From NCBI GenBank assembly GCA_031292515.1, contig JARLGZ010000081.1, positions 186,001-250,000 of the forward strand: a stretch of DNA of 64,000 nt, given 5' to 3'. Of the stretch, positions 26,876 to 36,357 are shown piece after piece; the stretch's first letter is position 1, and every line of letters starts with the position of its first letter. The position numbers and the translations under genes were made by a program. Below the pieces are notes generated by a model. That model saw nothing but the letters and a program-made list of their open reading frames with translations. It ran no database searches and was not told where the DNA came from. The stretch is from Puia sp. GTDB taxonomy: Bacteria > Bacteroidota > Bacteroidia > Chitinophagales > Chitinophagaceae.

Positions 26876-29275
26876 ATGAAGCAATCGATTGCAATTTTTC
26901 TTACAACCCTCTTTCTGTTGTCCCGCCGATCGCTGGTCGCCCAGCCATCCCTTTCCGGACCCGGACAATCTTCGCGGTCTTCAGAACCGGTTGTATCGAA
27001 ACGAACGGGATATCCGGCAGAAGCATCCCTGGCAACCCCGCCCACGACCCCTTCCCCGGAAGCCGTCGAAGCCTGGAAGGAAAACAAGTTTTCCATGTTC
27101 ATCCACTTCGGCATCTATTCCGCGCTCGGCGGCGTCTGGGATGGCCAAAAGATCACCCGGGGCCTCAGCGAACAGATCCAGGCGCATGCGGGCATCTATA
27201 GCGACACATATGCCCACACAGCAGACCATTTTAACCCCGTCAACTGGAACGCCGACTCGATCGCCCTCCTCGCCAAAGCCTCCGGCATGCGTTCCATCGT
27301 CATCACCTCCAAACATCATGACGGATTCTGCATGTTCCATTCCGCCTATACGGATTTTAATATCGTGGACGCCACCCCCTTCGGAAGGGATGTCGTAAAA
27401 GAACTCTCCGACGCCTGCAAGCGCCACGGATTGAGATTCGGCGTGTATTTTTCCCTGATAGACTGGCACTATCCCGAAGCCTCTCCTATCTCCAGCCACA
27501 ATTCGGACTATATCACCCCGGAGCACCACGAGTATAACAAGAAACAAGTGACCGAACTCATGACGCGCTATGGTACCGTCTCCGAGATCTGGTTCGACAT
27601 GGGCTCGCAAAGCGCCGCCCAAAGCAAGGAACTGGCGGACCTCGTCCACAGCCTGCAGCCGGATTGTATGATCAGCAGCCGCATCGGGAACGACCAGGGC
27701 GATTTTACCGTCATGGGAGACAACCAGGAACCCAATTACCGCATCGGCGTGCCCTGGCAGTCGCCGGCCTCCTTTTTCGACGAGACCTGGGGCTACCGGT
27801 CCTGGCAGTTCAGGGGCAGCGAATCCGCAAAAGTCCGCGAGAAACTCGCCAGCCTCATCCGCGTGGTCAGCAGGGGTGGCAACTACCTGCTCAACATCGG
27901 CCCCCGCGGGGATGGGTCCGTCGTCGGCTTCGAAAAAGATGTTCTCCTGACGATCGGTAACTGGTTACATAAAAACAGCGAAGCGATCTACGCCACCCAA
28001 CCCGACCCCTTCGAAATAGCCTTCGACTGGGGCAGCATCACCAGCCGGCCGGGAAAGCTATACCTGCACCTGCTAAGTCCCCCCAAAGCCGGCACCCTCA
28101 CCCTGCCCGGCCTCAGCGGAAAACCCGCCCGGGTCTATACCCTCGGGGAAGAGGGCCCTAAAGCCCTCGGACAAGCCCACTCAACAAAGGGAGACATCGT
28201 AGTCACCCTCCCGCAGGACTACAACGAGATCGCGGGATTGGAAGGAACTCATTCCGCCGGAACTCCTTCGGAAGGTGTTCAATCCGATGGTGCTCAATCC
28301 GATGGCCCCTCTGCTAAAACCAGCCGCTTCGACGACCCCTATAAAGTCGTGGTGCTGGAATTCGACGGCGACTTTGCCGTCATGCCGGCCCTCCGGATCG
28401 CTGCCGGAAAAAAAAACCTGACACTCGATCATGACAACTCCTTCAAATATTATAGCAACTCCACCGTCGATTACAACAGCCGCTACACCAGCACCATCGA
28501 AGAATCCTGGACACTCGAATCGAGGGGCAACAGGAAATATAACTGCTTCTTATACTATACCGCCGAAGAAAAAGGAAGATCCCTCATCCTGAAAAATGGA
28601 GAACTGCAAATCGTTCCGGGAGTGAAATCCGTTGCCACCGAAAGAAAGGCTACCCTGGATGGAGACGCCCCCCTCCCCCTGCATAACGATACCGCCTCCC
28701 TGACCTGGAGCCCCGTCTATCTCGCCGGCCCTTACTCCGCCGGAATAGAAGGCCTCAACGGCAATATCGACAGCATCGACATCCGTCAACCCTGGCCTTC
28801 CGGGAATGGCTCCTCCTGGCATCCGCTTGACGAAACGACCGCAACACCCTCTCGTATCTTCGAAGTCCGCGCCGGGATGAGCACCGCCTACTACCTGTTC
28901 CAGGAGATAAGCTCTCCAAAAGAACAGCCCGTCCTGGTACATATTACCAGCGGCGATGGCATCCTCGTCCTTTTAAACGGCAAACAACTGCTCATACACA
29001 ATAATCCGCTCAAAGTCCCGCAGATGGACGATATCATATGGCTCCCCCTGAAAGCAGGAAAAAACCAGCTGGTCGTAAAACTCTTTAATAATTTCAAGAA
29101 GAGGATTCCCTTTTCTCTCGACCACGAGGGCGTTGAGCAGGTGTTCTATCGCAGACCACTAGGTCTCCTGCAGTTGTCGGCAGGCGAACTCTACCGCATT
29201 ACCCTGCAGCCGGACCACCCCGCAACCCCTCACGAGGAATTGCGCCTGCCAAACCTTTCGCTGAAACTCGAATAA
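26876..29275 (+). CDS. GH29 alpha-L-fucosidase
   Basis: Exported fucosidase of 799 residues. After a signal peptide (AIFLTTLFLLSRRSLVAQ) the GH29 barrel shows WKENKFSMFIHFGIYSALGG, ITSKHHDGFCMFHSAYTDFN, and WFDMGSQ with the likely nucleophile Asp241, then RGGNYLLNIGPRGDG. The last ~330 residues, after a short repeat-like linker (GTHSAGTPSEGVQSDGAQSD), are beta-rich and probably bind sugar. It is not in the SusCD operon but its activity complements that locus in trimming fucosylated complex glycans. Confidence 0.95.
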   Translation: MKQSIAIFLTTLFLLSRRSLVAQPSLSGPGQSSRSSEPVVSKRTGYPAEASLATPPTTPSPEAVEAWKENKFSMFIHFGIYSALGGVWDGQKITRGLSEQIQAHAGIYSDTYAHTADHFNPVNWNADSIALLAKASGMRSIVITSKHHDGFCMFHSAYTDFNIVDATPFGRDVVKELSDACKRHGLRFGVYFSLIDWHYPEASPISSHNSDYITPEHHEYNKKQVTELMTRYGTVSEIWFDMGSQSAAQSKELADLVHSLQPDCMISSRIGNDQGDFTVMGDNQEPNYRIGVPWQSPASFFDETWGYRSWQFRGSESAKVREKLASLIRVVSRGGNYLLNIGPRGDGSVVGFEKDVLLTIGNWLHKNSEAIYATQPDPFEIAFDWGSITSRPGKLYLHLLSPPKAGTLTLPGLSGKPARVYTLGEEGPKALGQAHSTKGDIVVTLPQDYNEIAGLEGTHSAGTPSEGVQSDGAQSDGPSAKTSRFDDPYKVVVLEFDGDFAVMPALRIAAGKKNLTLDHDNSFKYYSNSTVDYNSRYTSTIEESWTLESRGNRKYNCFLYYTAEEKGRSLILKNGELQIVPGVKSVATERKATLDGDAPLPLHNDTASLTWSPVYLAGPYSAGIEGLNGNIDSIDIRQPWPSGNGSSWHPLDETTATPSRIFEVRAGMSTAYYLFQEISSPKEQPVLVHITSGDGILVLLNGKQLLIHNNPLKVPQMDDIIWLPLKAGKNQLVVKLFNNFKKRIPFSLDHEGVEQVFYRRPLGLLQLSAGELYRITLQPDHPATPHEELRLPNLSLKLE

Positions 29276-29323
29276 CCCATCATTCTCTAATCTCTATTCC
29301 CTTTTTTAAATTCCTTACCCAAA

Positions 29324-29353
29324 ACTCACTACTCACTACCGACTACTCACTAC
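29324..29353. repeat. Heptanucleotide array before the phosphoribosyltransferase
   Basis: Plus strand ACTCACTACTCACTACCGAC followed by TACTCACTAC. It lies between the GH29 stop and the next ATG, and runs into TACCTTTG (29351-29358), a match to the -7 promoter box. Confidence 0.75.
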
Positions 29354-29379
29354 CTTTGTCCACCTAATCCTGTAAAAAA

Positions 29380-30279
29380 ATGGGGTTGCAACAGTCATCC
29401 CTTTGTGGCACTAACGGAAATAGTTATCCGCATTTTTATTTATGTAACTATCTCCCCGGATCCGTGGGCAGGGACACCTTTTCCAATAGCCTGCTAAAAT
29501 TTAAAAAAGGAGAACACCCCGACCAGGAAGGTTGGATCGACTGCACCCTGGAACAATCCGCAGACCTGCCCATCGGGCAGGACACGATCATCCTCAGAGC
29601 CCTCCATCACGACGAGGCCGCCATCAACCCCCGAAAACCCGTCGCACTGGATCTCCTGGGAAAAGCCCTGGCCGCCCGCTTCAAATGCCGCTACCTCCCC
29701 GGCCTTCTTTATAAGATACGACCCGTAGAAGAGATAAAAAAACTTACCCGGGACCAAAGAGTGACCGCCCTGCAAGACGTCTACCGGTTTTCTCCTCCAT
29801 CTCCTATCCAATCTTCCCCAAACTCACTACTCACTAATCACCACTCACCATTGACCCCATCGCTCCCCCACTCACAATCTTCACGCCACTCACTACTCAC
29901 TACCGACTACTCACTATTCTCCCCTTACCTCGTCCTGGACGATATCGTCACGACAGGATCCACCCTGAACGCCATCTTCGACGCCATCCTCCGCGAATAC
30001 CGGAAAGCAGCCTCACTACTCACCACTGACCACTCACTGGTGACTGACCACCCCTCGCTGTCCCCATCCCCCCTCATCGCCCTATCGCTGGCCAAAGCCG
30101 ACTACGACTCCTCCTTTAATTTGTTCCACAACCTGCAGGGCAGGAACTATCGCCTGGACCCCGGTCAATCCGGCTGGCTGCTGGCCGAAGAAGAAGAAGT
30201 CTACCCATCCGTTTATTCCCTGCCAACACTCACTAGCTGGATCCGGACGGACTCTTTTCCACGCCCCTCCCCACCCTGA
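29380..30279 (+). CDS. ComF-like phosphoribosyltransferase with in-frame heptad-repeat insertions
   Basis: 299 residues. The type I phosphoribosyltransferase signature VLDDIVTTGST lies at about residues 185-195, and YLPGLLYKIRPVEEIKKLTRDQR resembles the ComF substrate region. PRPP-dependent transferase or DNA-uptake-linked ComF roles are both possible. Two stretches do not belong to the fold: residues about 144-180 (NSLLTNHHSPLT, HSLLTTDYSLFSP) and about 211-228 (SLLTTDHSLVTDHPSLS). Both are encoded by ACTCACT-type heptanucleotide arrays identical in kind to those found between genes. The frame stays open through them, so the protein may still be made, with floppy loops. It has no obvious partner gene. 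Confidence 0.75.
   Translation: MGLQQSSLCGTNGNSYPHFYLCNYLPGSVGRDTFSNSLLKFKKGEHPDQEGWIDCTLEQSADLPIGQDTIILRALHHDEAAINPRKPVALDLLGKALAARFKCRYLPGLLYKIRPVEEIKKLTRDQRVTALQDVYRFSPPSPIQSSPNSLLTNHHSPLTPSLPHSQSSRHSLLTTDYSLFSPYLVLDDIVTTGSTLNAIFDAILREYRKAASLLTTDHSLVTDHPSLSPSPLIALSLAKADYDSSFNLFHNLQGRNYRLDPGQSGWLLAEEEEVYPSVYSLPTLTSWIRTDSFPRPSPP
29822..29917. repeat. Heptanucleotide array inside the phosphoribosyltransferase gene (1)
   Basis: ACTCACTACTCACTAATCAC and later CACTCACTACTCACTACCGA sit in the coding strand just before the PRPP-binding motif. Three heptads equal 21 bp, giving the 7-residue pattern SLLTTDY. Confidence 0.75.
30012..30050. repeat. Heptanucleotide array inside the phosphoribosyltransferase gene (2)
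   Basis: CTCACTACTCACCACTGACC continuing to CTGGTGACTGACC, in frame, coding SLLTTDHSLVTD. It lies shortly after the PRPP-binding motif. Confidence 0.7.
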
Positions 30280-30390
30280 CCGAAGCGCCCCCCAATCCTG
30301 AATGAATAAGGCTACTCCATGACCACTCCTCCCAGATTCCCCCCCCGGATAAGGCTCCTCCTACCCCCGTCTCTCATCATCACAACCCCG

Positions 30391-30444
30391 CACCGACCAC
30401 TCGCTATCTCCCCCACTCACTACTGACTGCTGACCACTCACTAT
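30391..30444. repeat. Heptanucleotide array upstream of the second FG-GAP gene
   Basis: CCCACTCACTACTGACTGCT followed by GACCACTCACTATT, in the 278-bp gap between the phosphoribosyltransferase stop and the ATG at 30558. Nothing else is recognised in that gap. Confidence 0.7.
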
Positions 30445-30557
30445 TTCCATCCCCGTATGAACGAATAAAGCCGGAAGCATGTATATTTATCCCCGATCCG
30501 GACCAAACTTGTGCAAGGTACTCCCCACGCACAACATTTGCTCCCGAAAGAACGACG

Positions 30558-33500
30558 ATGAAGCATAACATTCCCCAAACACGGCCGATGATCCTGCTGG
30601 CTGGCCTGGCCTGGCTTACCAGCTTGATTACAGCCTGCCATCCCGTCGCGCACGAACAGGGACCCGCTCTTTTTGAGGCCCTGCCCCCCGCACGAACCGG
30701 CCTGGACTTCACAAACCGGCTGACCCCCACCCAGGATTTCAACGTCTTCAAATACATGTATTTCTATAATGGCGGAGGGGTAGGGGCCGGAGACTTCAAC
30801 AACGACGGCCGCATCGACCTGTTTTTCGCGGCCAACCAGTCGGGCAACAAGATCTATCTGAACCAGGGCGACCTGCGCTTCAAAGATGTCACTGCGGAAG
30901 CCGCCATACCCCGGGACGGCGGCTGGTCTACCGGCGTGTCGGTCGTTGACATCAACAATGATGGATTGCTGGATATCTACGTTTGCCGCGTTGGCAACCA
31001 TGAGACCCTGCACAGCCATAACCTCCTCCTGGTCTGCCAGGGCATCGACAGCAACGGCATCCCCCACTATGAAGACAAAGCGAAAGAATATGGACTCGAC
31101 TTCTCGGGATTCAGCACCCAGGCGGTCTTCTTTGACTACGACATGGACGGCGACCTGGATATGTACCTGCTCAACCACTCCATCCACCAGAACGGAGCCT
31201 TTGGCTCCAGAAGCGATAAACTGAAAACCTTCAACCCGCTTTCAGGAGATCGCCTGTACCGGAATGACGGCAACAACCACTTCACGGATGTGACTCAACA
31301 GGCCGGCATCCACAGCTCGGTGATCGGCTTTGGCCTTGGCATCACCATGACGGATATCAACCTGGACGGATATCCCGATATCTATGTAGGAAACGACTTC
31401 CACGAGAACGATTATTTGTATATCAACCAGCACAACGGGACTTTCAAAGACGAACTGGACGACCATCTCATGCACACCAGCCAGTTCTCCATGGGCGTGG
31501 ACGTCGCCGACATCAATAACGACGGCTATCCCGATATCATGACCGCCGACATGCTGCCCTACGACCCCAACATCCTGAAAAGATCCGAGGGAGAAGACAC
31601 CTGGGACATCTTTAACCTGAAAATCGGTTATGGCTACAACTACCAGTATACCCGCAATAACCTCCAGCTAAACCGGCGGAACGGCATGTTCAGCGAGATC
31701 GGCCTCTATGCGGGCGTCTATGCCACCGACTGGTCCTGGTCTCCCCTCTGGCTGGACTTCGACAACGATGGAGTCAAAGACCTCTTTATCGCCAACGGAA
31801 TACCCAAACGACTCAATGACATCGATTATATCAACTACGTCTCGAATGAAGAGATGCAGCAAAAAATGAGCTCCGACAACCTGGAGAAAAAAGACCTCGA
31901 CCTCATAGAAAAATTCCCGCAGATAAAAATACCTTCGAAATTCTTTAAAAACAGCCCTCAGCTGGAATTCACAGACCTCGCCCATTCGATAGCAGGAGCC
32001 AGACCCAGCTATTCCAACGGGGCCATCTATGCCGATCTCGACAACGACGGCGACCTCGACCTCGTCGTCAATAATATCGACGACCCTGCCCTGCTCTACG
32101 AGAACAAAACCAACGACAACCATAACAAAACCGGGAATAAGGCCTACCTTGAAATACGCCTGAAAGGCCCGGAAAAAAACAGGAACGCCATCGGCGCCAA
32201 AGCCATCCTCTTTACCGGAAACGAGATCCGCACCTATGACAAATCCCCCGTCAGGGGATTCCTCTCCAGCATGGAAACGCCCCTCCACATCGGTCTGGCC
32301 AACACACGGGTCGACACCCTGCTCCTGGTATGGCCCGACAATACCTTCCAGCGGATCGACTGGCAGCAAGGAGTTTCAAACATCAGCCTGGAATACCGTA
32401 AAGGACTGCCCTCCTTCGATTATTCGCGGATCACAGGGCATTGGAAAAATCCTGCCCGGCCCATGCAGGATATCAGCCGCCAGACAGGCATCCTGCACCG
32501 GCACGAAGAAAATGATTTTCATGAATTCAACCGCGAACCCCTGATTCCCCACATGCTCTCCACTGAAGGACCCGCCCTCGCCATCGCCGATATCAACAGA
32601 GACGGCCTGCAGGACGTATTCCTCGGTTCGTCGAAGGACAAAAAAAGCTATCTTTTTCTCCAGCAGAGCGGCGGGAAATTTATACTCAGCCACCAGCCGG
32701 ACCTGGATGCCGACAGCAGTTTTGAAGACGTCGACGCCTGCTGGGCAGACATCGACCATGACGGCAACCCCGACCTCATCATCGCCAGCGGAGGAAACGA
32801 AGCCTATGGAAACGACACCCTCCTGTCGCCCAGGATCTACCTGAATGACGGGAAAGGACATTTAAAGAAGTCCCGCCACCCCTTCGAAAATCTCTTTGTC
32901 AACGCCTCCTGCGTCACCCCCTGCGATTTCAACGGCGATGGCTATACCGATCTCTTCATAGGAGGACGATCGGTACCCGGCGACTACGGACAGATCCCCC
33001 GCTCTTACCTGCTGCAAAACGACGGTACCGGAAAATTTAAAGATGTCACGGACCAGTTCGCTCCCGGCCTCTCAAAAATCGGTTTCGTCACCAGGGCCCT
33101 ATGGTTCGACCTCGACAAAGACGGCCGCCAGGACCTGCTGCTCTGTCTCGAATGGGGGGGCATCCTTGCCTTCATGAACCACCCGGGCCTTTCCAACACA
33201 GCCGTATTTTCAAAAATAATCCTGACCGATAAAAAAGGCTGGTGGAACTTCATCCTGCCGGTTGATCTCAACAATGACGGCAACATCGATCTCGTCGCGG
33301 GCAATCTTGGCCTTAACAGCCGCCTGAAAGCATCCTCCAAAGAACCCGTACGGATCTACTATTATGACTTCGACGGAAATGGCAAACGTGAACAATTGCT
33401 CACCTACTATCTCGATGGACGCGAACTCCCGTTCGCCGGTAAAGAAGAGTTGGAACAGCAGATGCCGGGCCTCAAAAAAAGCTTTCTCTATGCAGAAGAC

Positions 33501-33938
33501 TTCGCAAAAGCCACGCTGAAAGACATCTTCCCTGAAGACAAACTGCTACAGGCAGACACCCTGAGCGCCGACTATTTTTCAAACGCCATCCTGATCAATC
33601 AAGGCAACCTTCATTTTACAGTCCAGCCGATGCCCTGGGAGGCCCAACTATCACCCTATCGCGACGCCGCCGTCGTGGACGCCAACGGAGACAATCTTCC
33701 TGATATTCTTTTGGTGGGAAACTATTACGAGAACAATATCCAGATGGGCAGATACGATGCAGATTTCGGAACCATCCTGCTAAACAAGGGAGGCGGAACC
33801 TTCATCGCCGGCCCGCTCAACGGCGTCGTACTAAAAGGACAATCCCGCCATATCGGCCCCATAAAAATCGCCGGCCGTGAATCCTATATCGTAGTAAGAA
33901 ATAACGATAGTACACGCGTACTCCAGTTTCACCCCTGA
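30558..33938 (+). CDS. FG-GAP/VCBS repeat lipoprotein with UnbV domain, second copy
   Basis: 1126 residues, paralogous along its whole length to the protein at 19390. It has a lipoprotein signal ending at LITAC, about a dozen DxxxDGxxD calcium loops (DFNNDGRID, DINNDGLLD, DYDMDGDLD, DINLDGYPD and more), and a central UnbV domain (AYLEIRLKGPEKNRNAIGAK). It lacks the collagen-like linker of the first copy. One late loop is altered (DFDGNGKRE) and another reads DANGDNLPD. The protein is probably surface-exposed. The role is unknown, but pairs of these genes often accompany SusCD loci. Confidence 0.9.
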   Translation: MKHNIPQTRPMILLAGLAWLTSLITACHPVAHEQGPALFEALPPARTGLDFTNRLTPTQDFNVFKYMYFYNGGGVGAGDFNNDGRIDLFFAANQSGNKIYLNQGDLRFKDVTAEAAIPRDGGWSTGVSVVDINNDGLLDIYVCRVGNHETLHSHNLLLVCQGIDSNGIPHYEDKAKEYGLDFSGFSTQAVFFDYDMDGDLDMYLLNHSIHQNGAFGSRSDKLKTFNPLSGDRLYRNDGNNHFTDVTQQAGIHSSVIGFGLGITMTDINLDGYPDIYVGNDFHENDYLYINQHNGTFKDELDDHLMHTSQFSMGVDVADINNDGYPDIMTADMLPYDPNILKRSEGEDTWDIFNLKIGYGYNYQYTRNNLQLNRRNGMFSEIGLYAGVYATDWSWSPLWLDFDNDGVKDLFIANGIPKRLNDIDYINYVSNEEMQQKMSSDNLEKKDLDLIEKFPQIKIPSKFFKNSPQLEFTDLAHSIAGARPSYSNGAIYADLDNDGDLDLVVNNIDDPALLYENKTNDNHNKTGNKAYLEIRLKGPEKNRNAIGAKAILFTGNEIRTYDKSPVRGFLSSMETPLHIGLANTRVDTLLLVWPDNTFQRIDWQQGVSNISLEYRKGLPSFDYSRITGHWKNPARPMQDISRQTGILHRHEENDFHEFNREPLIPHMLSTEGPALAIADINRDGLQDVFLGSSKDKKSYLFLQQSGGKFILSHQPDLDADSSFEDVDACWADIDHDGNPDLIIASGGNEAYGNDTLLSPRIYLNDGKGHLKKSRHPFENLFVNASCVTPCDFNGDGYTDLFIGGRSVPGDYGQIPRSYLLQNDGTGKFKDVTDQFAPGLSKIGFVTRALWFDLDKDGRQDLLLCLEWGGILAFMNHPGLSNTAVFSKIILTDKKGWWNFILPVDLNNDGNIDLVAGNLGLNSRLKASSKEPVRIYYYDFDGNGKREQLLTYYLDGRELPFAGKEELEQQMPGLKKSFLYAEDFAKATLKDIFPEDKLLQADTLSADYFSNAILINQGNLHFTVQPMPWEAQLSPYRDAAVVDANGDNLPDILLVGNYYENNIQMGRYDADFGTILLNKGGGTFIAGPLNGVVLKGQSRHIGPIKIAGRESYIVVRNNDSTRVLQFHP

Positions 33939-33982
33939 TCGCTGATCTTTATTCTCCAGTCTCTAATCGTTGATTCTCATCC

Positions 33983-34018
33983 CTACTCACCACTCACTAT
34001 TCACCACTCACCACTCAC
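33983..34018. repeat. Heptanucleotide array at the stop codon of the SRPBCC-like gene
   Basis: On the minus strand the stop TGA is directly part of TGAGTGGTGAGTGGTGAATA, followed by GTGAGTGGTGAGTAGG. The array begins exactly at the stop codon and runs downstream of the gene. Confidence 0.8.
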
Positions 34019-34773
34019 TTCGTCACCGCGCAATATACCCGTGTCACCCATTTCGCCGTGTCGGGTTCTTTGGTCCTGTCCGTAACCAGGTATTCAAAAG
34101 GAGCCGCCGCGGCTTCCCGGTGATAGTCGCTTATAAACAGATGCAACTGGTCGATGGCCCGCGACACCGTCCAGGAACCGCCCCGCACACTGCCCATCAA
34201 TAAATTTTCATAAAACAGATTTTTTGGAAACCATGAACTATCCGAAGGCCTCAGCTCCCGGATCTCGAATCCATAGATATTCTCCCTTTTCCCCAGATAA
34301 GAACAAAGATTGGACAAAATACCGGTCATCCCCCTGCGGATCGCCTCCACCCGCCGGTATTGCCGGATCCTTTCAAAAGGATTAAGCGAGGACCCGGTCA
34401 GGTTCCCCCCCCATTCCAGGGAGATCGTATCCGGGCTCCGTCGGGAAACAATGGCAATTCGCGTATCGAAACTGAAATCGCCCTGTTGAATGGCCACTTC
34501 AATTCCCCTCGGGTCGATTCCGGTAAGCCGGTAGGAATAGCTTTCATAAACGAAAGGGTGTCTGTCCGGCCCGCAATAAGGCTGATTCATCAACTTACCC
34601 TGCGGCCACCATTTCTCCCAGCAAGTCTCCTCCGTCAATCGCCGGAACGCCCCCGTCTCGGAACAACCCGCATCCATCGCAACTGACAAATGCAGCTTGC
34701 CGGGTATCCATAGACAAATACCCACCCATGCCAAAACCAAAATAACCAGGAGTAGAAGCCCCCATTTTTTCAT
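34015..34773 (-). CDS. SRPBCC/GyrI-like small-molecule-binding protein, membrane-anchored
   Basis: 252 residues from the ATG at 34773 (the frame opens further upstream, but this Met directly precedes the hydrophobic signal WGLLLLVILVLAWVGICLWI). The rest resembles polyketide-cyclase/SRPBCC proteins followed by a GyrI-like half (YGFEIRELRPSDSSWFPKNL, with a C-terminal VTRVYCAVTK). The ligand is unknown. It is an isolated gene, convergent with the second FG-GAP gene. Its stop codon lies inside a heptad array. The family call is tentative. Confidence 0.6.
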   Translation of the reverse strand: MKKWGLLLLVILVLAWVGICLWIPGKLHLSVAMDAGCSETGAFRRLTEETCWEKWWPQGKLMNQPYCGPDRHPFVYESYSYRLTGIDPRGIEVAIQQGDFSFDTRIAIVSRRSPDTISLEWGGNLTGSSLNPFERIRQYRRVEAIRRGMTGILSNLCSYLGKRENIYGFEIRELRPSDSSWFPKNLFYENLLMGSVRGGSWTVSRAIDQLHLFISDYHREAAAAPFEYLVTDRTKEPDTAKWVTRVYCAVTK

Positions 34774-35381
34774 TGCCTGAAAATAATATGACGTACGACC
34801 ACGAATTAAGTAAATAAACACGAATAAAAATGAATTTATTATAATACCGGGACGCAGAAGTCCAGGATAATCACCCTAAAAGGGCAAAGCAGGGCGCGTT
34901 TGAGAGCACTGAATTAAAATGACATTAAAACACATCGCTAACCGATATATTTTCAGTAGCTTATTGGTATTTTCGGGGTTGGAAGCATCGCTGCAACCCT
35001 GCAGGATTTGAAAAGTCGGAGGCTCCGGGAACAGCCCGTTTAAAACCTTTTCCCGGGTTATTGATCGGAACAAAGGAATAACTTTTATTTTTGCTGTCTA
35101 TTTTAGCTCTGTTAAAGAGCATTACTGAGCTTTAAAAACACCAGATCGTGTCTTTGACAGAAAACCGGCGACAGATTTTGCCGAACTATCCCGTTTGCAT
35201 AGGCAGATTGGTTTAGACCGGCTTGTCCGGTACCGTTTTTGCTGGTAGCATTGTTTTGATTTCTGTGGCAATATTGTTGAGAGTTGAGGGGCATCATTTT
35301 TTCTGTATTAACCAATTGAGGTGTAAATTTATCGGACCCTTGATTTTTTTCCATATCCGTTTTAAATAGGCAAAGGCAACC
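34774..35381. other. Long intergenic region with structured, unassigned sequence
   Basis: 608 bp. It is more AT-rich than its surroundings. GGGTTG and CAACCC (about 34976-34999) can form a stem, and GCTCT/AGAGC (about 35105-35120) another. A weak 80-codon frame on the minus strand (35112-35354) is listed separately. No RNA family was recognised. Confidence 0.4.
35112..35354 (-). CDS. Doubtful small protein of 80 residues
   Basis: Begins MEKNQGSDKFTPQLVNTEKM and is polar, Asn/Gln-rich, with two Cys and no recognised domain. It is divergent from the transglutaminase-like gene, with only 27 bp between the starts, so it would occupy that gene's promoter region. The codon use is unlike neighbouring genes. 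It may be chance reading in an intergenic region. Confidence 0.2.
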   Translation of the reverse strand: MEKNQGSDKFTPQLVNTEKMMPLNSQQYCHRNQNNATSKNGTGQAGLNQSAYANGIVRQNLSPVFCQRHDLVFLKLSNAL

Positions 35382-36275
35382 ATGGCATTACGGCAACCCT
35401 TCAGATTGTTAAAAAAGATACTCAAAAACTTATACTTTCTTACGTTTTTGAATGGCTTCCTGATAGCGTCCCTGTTTTATTTTAGGATGGAGGGAAACTA
35501 TGAAGACAGCCTGTTCGCCTCCATCAAAAGAAGCGTAGACAGACAGATAGACGCCGATGATACCCAGGATTCCATCGTTGTAAAAACGATGCATGTCTGC
35601 AACGAACTGCTCCATAACAGGGCTCGCATTTTCTCGGAGGACCCAATCGACGAAGGAGTGAAATCGGATTATTTCCATCCCACCTCCGTCGACCTGATGA
35701 CGACAAGGGGGGCCTGTGGAAGCTATTCGATGGTGTTGGCCAGGCTCCTGCAACTATCCAACTACCCGATCCGGATCGCCCAGATGAAGGCTCACGGCAT
35801 CTTCGCAGCACATAATGTGATCGAAGTCTATACAAATACCGGCTGGGCCGTATTGGACCCCACCTTCAATGTCTACTTCAAAAAACCGGGGCACTCGGGC
35901 ATGGCCAGTTTCGCCGATGTGGAATCCAACTGGAAATATTATATCAGCCAATTGCCGGCGGGATATGATACCAGTTATAAATATGAAGATGTACGCTATA
36001 CAAACTGGGAAAAGATTCCGGTGGTTCTGCCCGCCGCAAAGAAATTGCTGGGGCTCTTCATAGGCTCGCAAAAAGTCGATAAGATCTCGATACGTACTTA
36101 TTTCCTGAGGATGTACAATATATATTTCGTAGTCACCCTGCTGTTGTATATACCCATCTTCCTGCTCACGTTTAAAAGATTTGTAAAAACGAAGATATTC
36201 CCGCGACCCGATATCCCCATCACATTCGCAAATCTCATAAAATACTCAAAACCTCACTTCGCGACTGCTCATTAA
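35382..36275 (+). CDS. Membrane-anchored transglutaminase-like protein
   Basis: 297 residues with a membrane segment at each end (about 17-33, FLTFLNGFLIASLFYF, and about 240-262, NIYFVVTLLLYIPIFLLTF). Between them is a transglutaminase/cysteine-protease core. The triad is visible as Cys112 (GACGSYSMVLARLL), His144 (AAHNVIEVY) and Asp159 (VLDPTFN). The topology puts the catalytic core on one side of the inner membrane, probably the periplasm. It is followed 82 bp later by the oxidoreductase and sugar transferase genes, which suggests a part in envelope or exopolysaccharide biology, but this is inference. Confidence 0.8.
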   Translation: MALRQPFRLLKKILKNLYFLTFLNGFLIASLFYFRMEGNYEDSLFASIKRSVDRQIDADDTQDSIVVKTMHVCNELLHNRARIFSEDPIDEGVKSDYFHPTSVDLMTTRGACGSYSMVLARLLQLSNYPIRIAQMKAHGIFAAHNVIEVYTNTGWAVLDPTFNVYFKKPGHSGMASFADVESNWKYYISQLPAGYDTSYKYEDVRYTNWEKIPVVLPAAKKLLGLFIGSQKVDKISIRTYFLRMYNIYFVVTLLLYIPIFLLTFKRFVKTKIFPRPDIPITFANLIKYSKPHFATAH

Positions 36276-36357
36276 ACCCTCAAAGTCGAGCATAAGCCCG
36301 GCTTAATAAAATGATAAGTCACCAAATACCTATATTTGGCTTTTAAACAATGAGTAA

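Noticed and set aside
34876-35073. 65-codon frame on the minus strand in the intergenic region
   Set aside because: No domain, poor start context, overlaps stem-forming sequence; not supportable as a gene.
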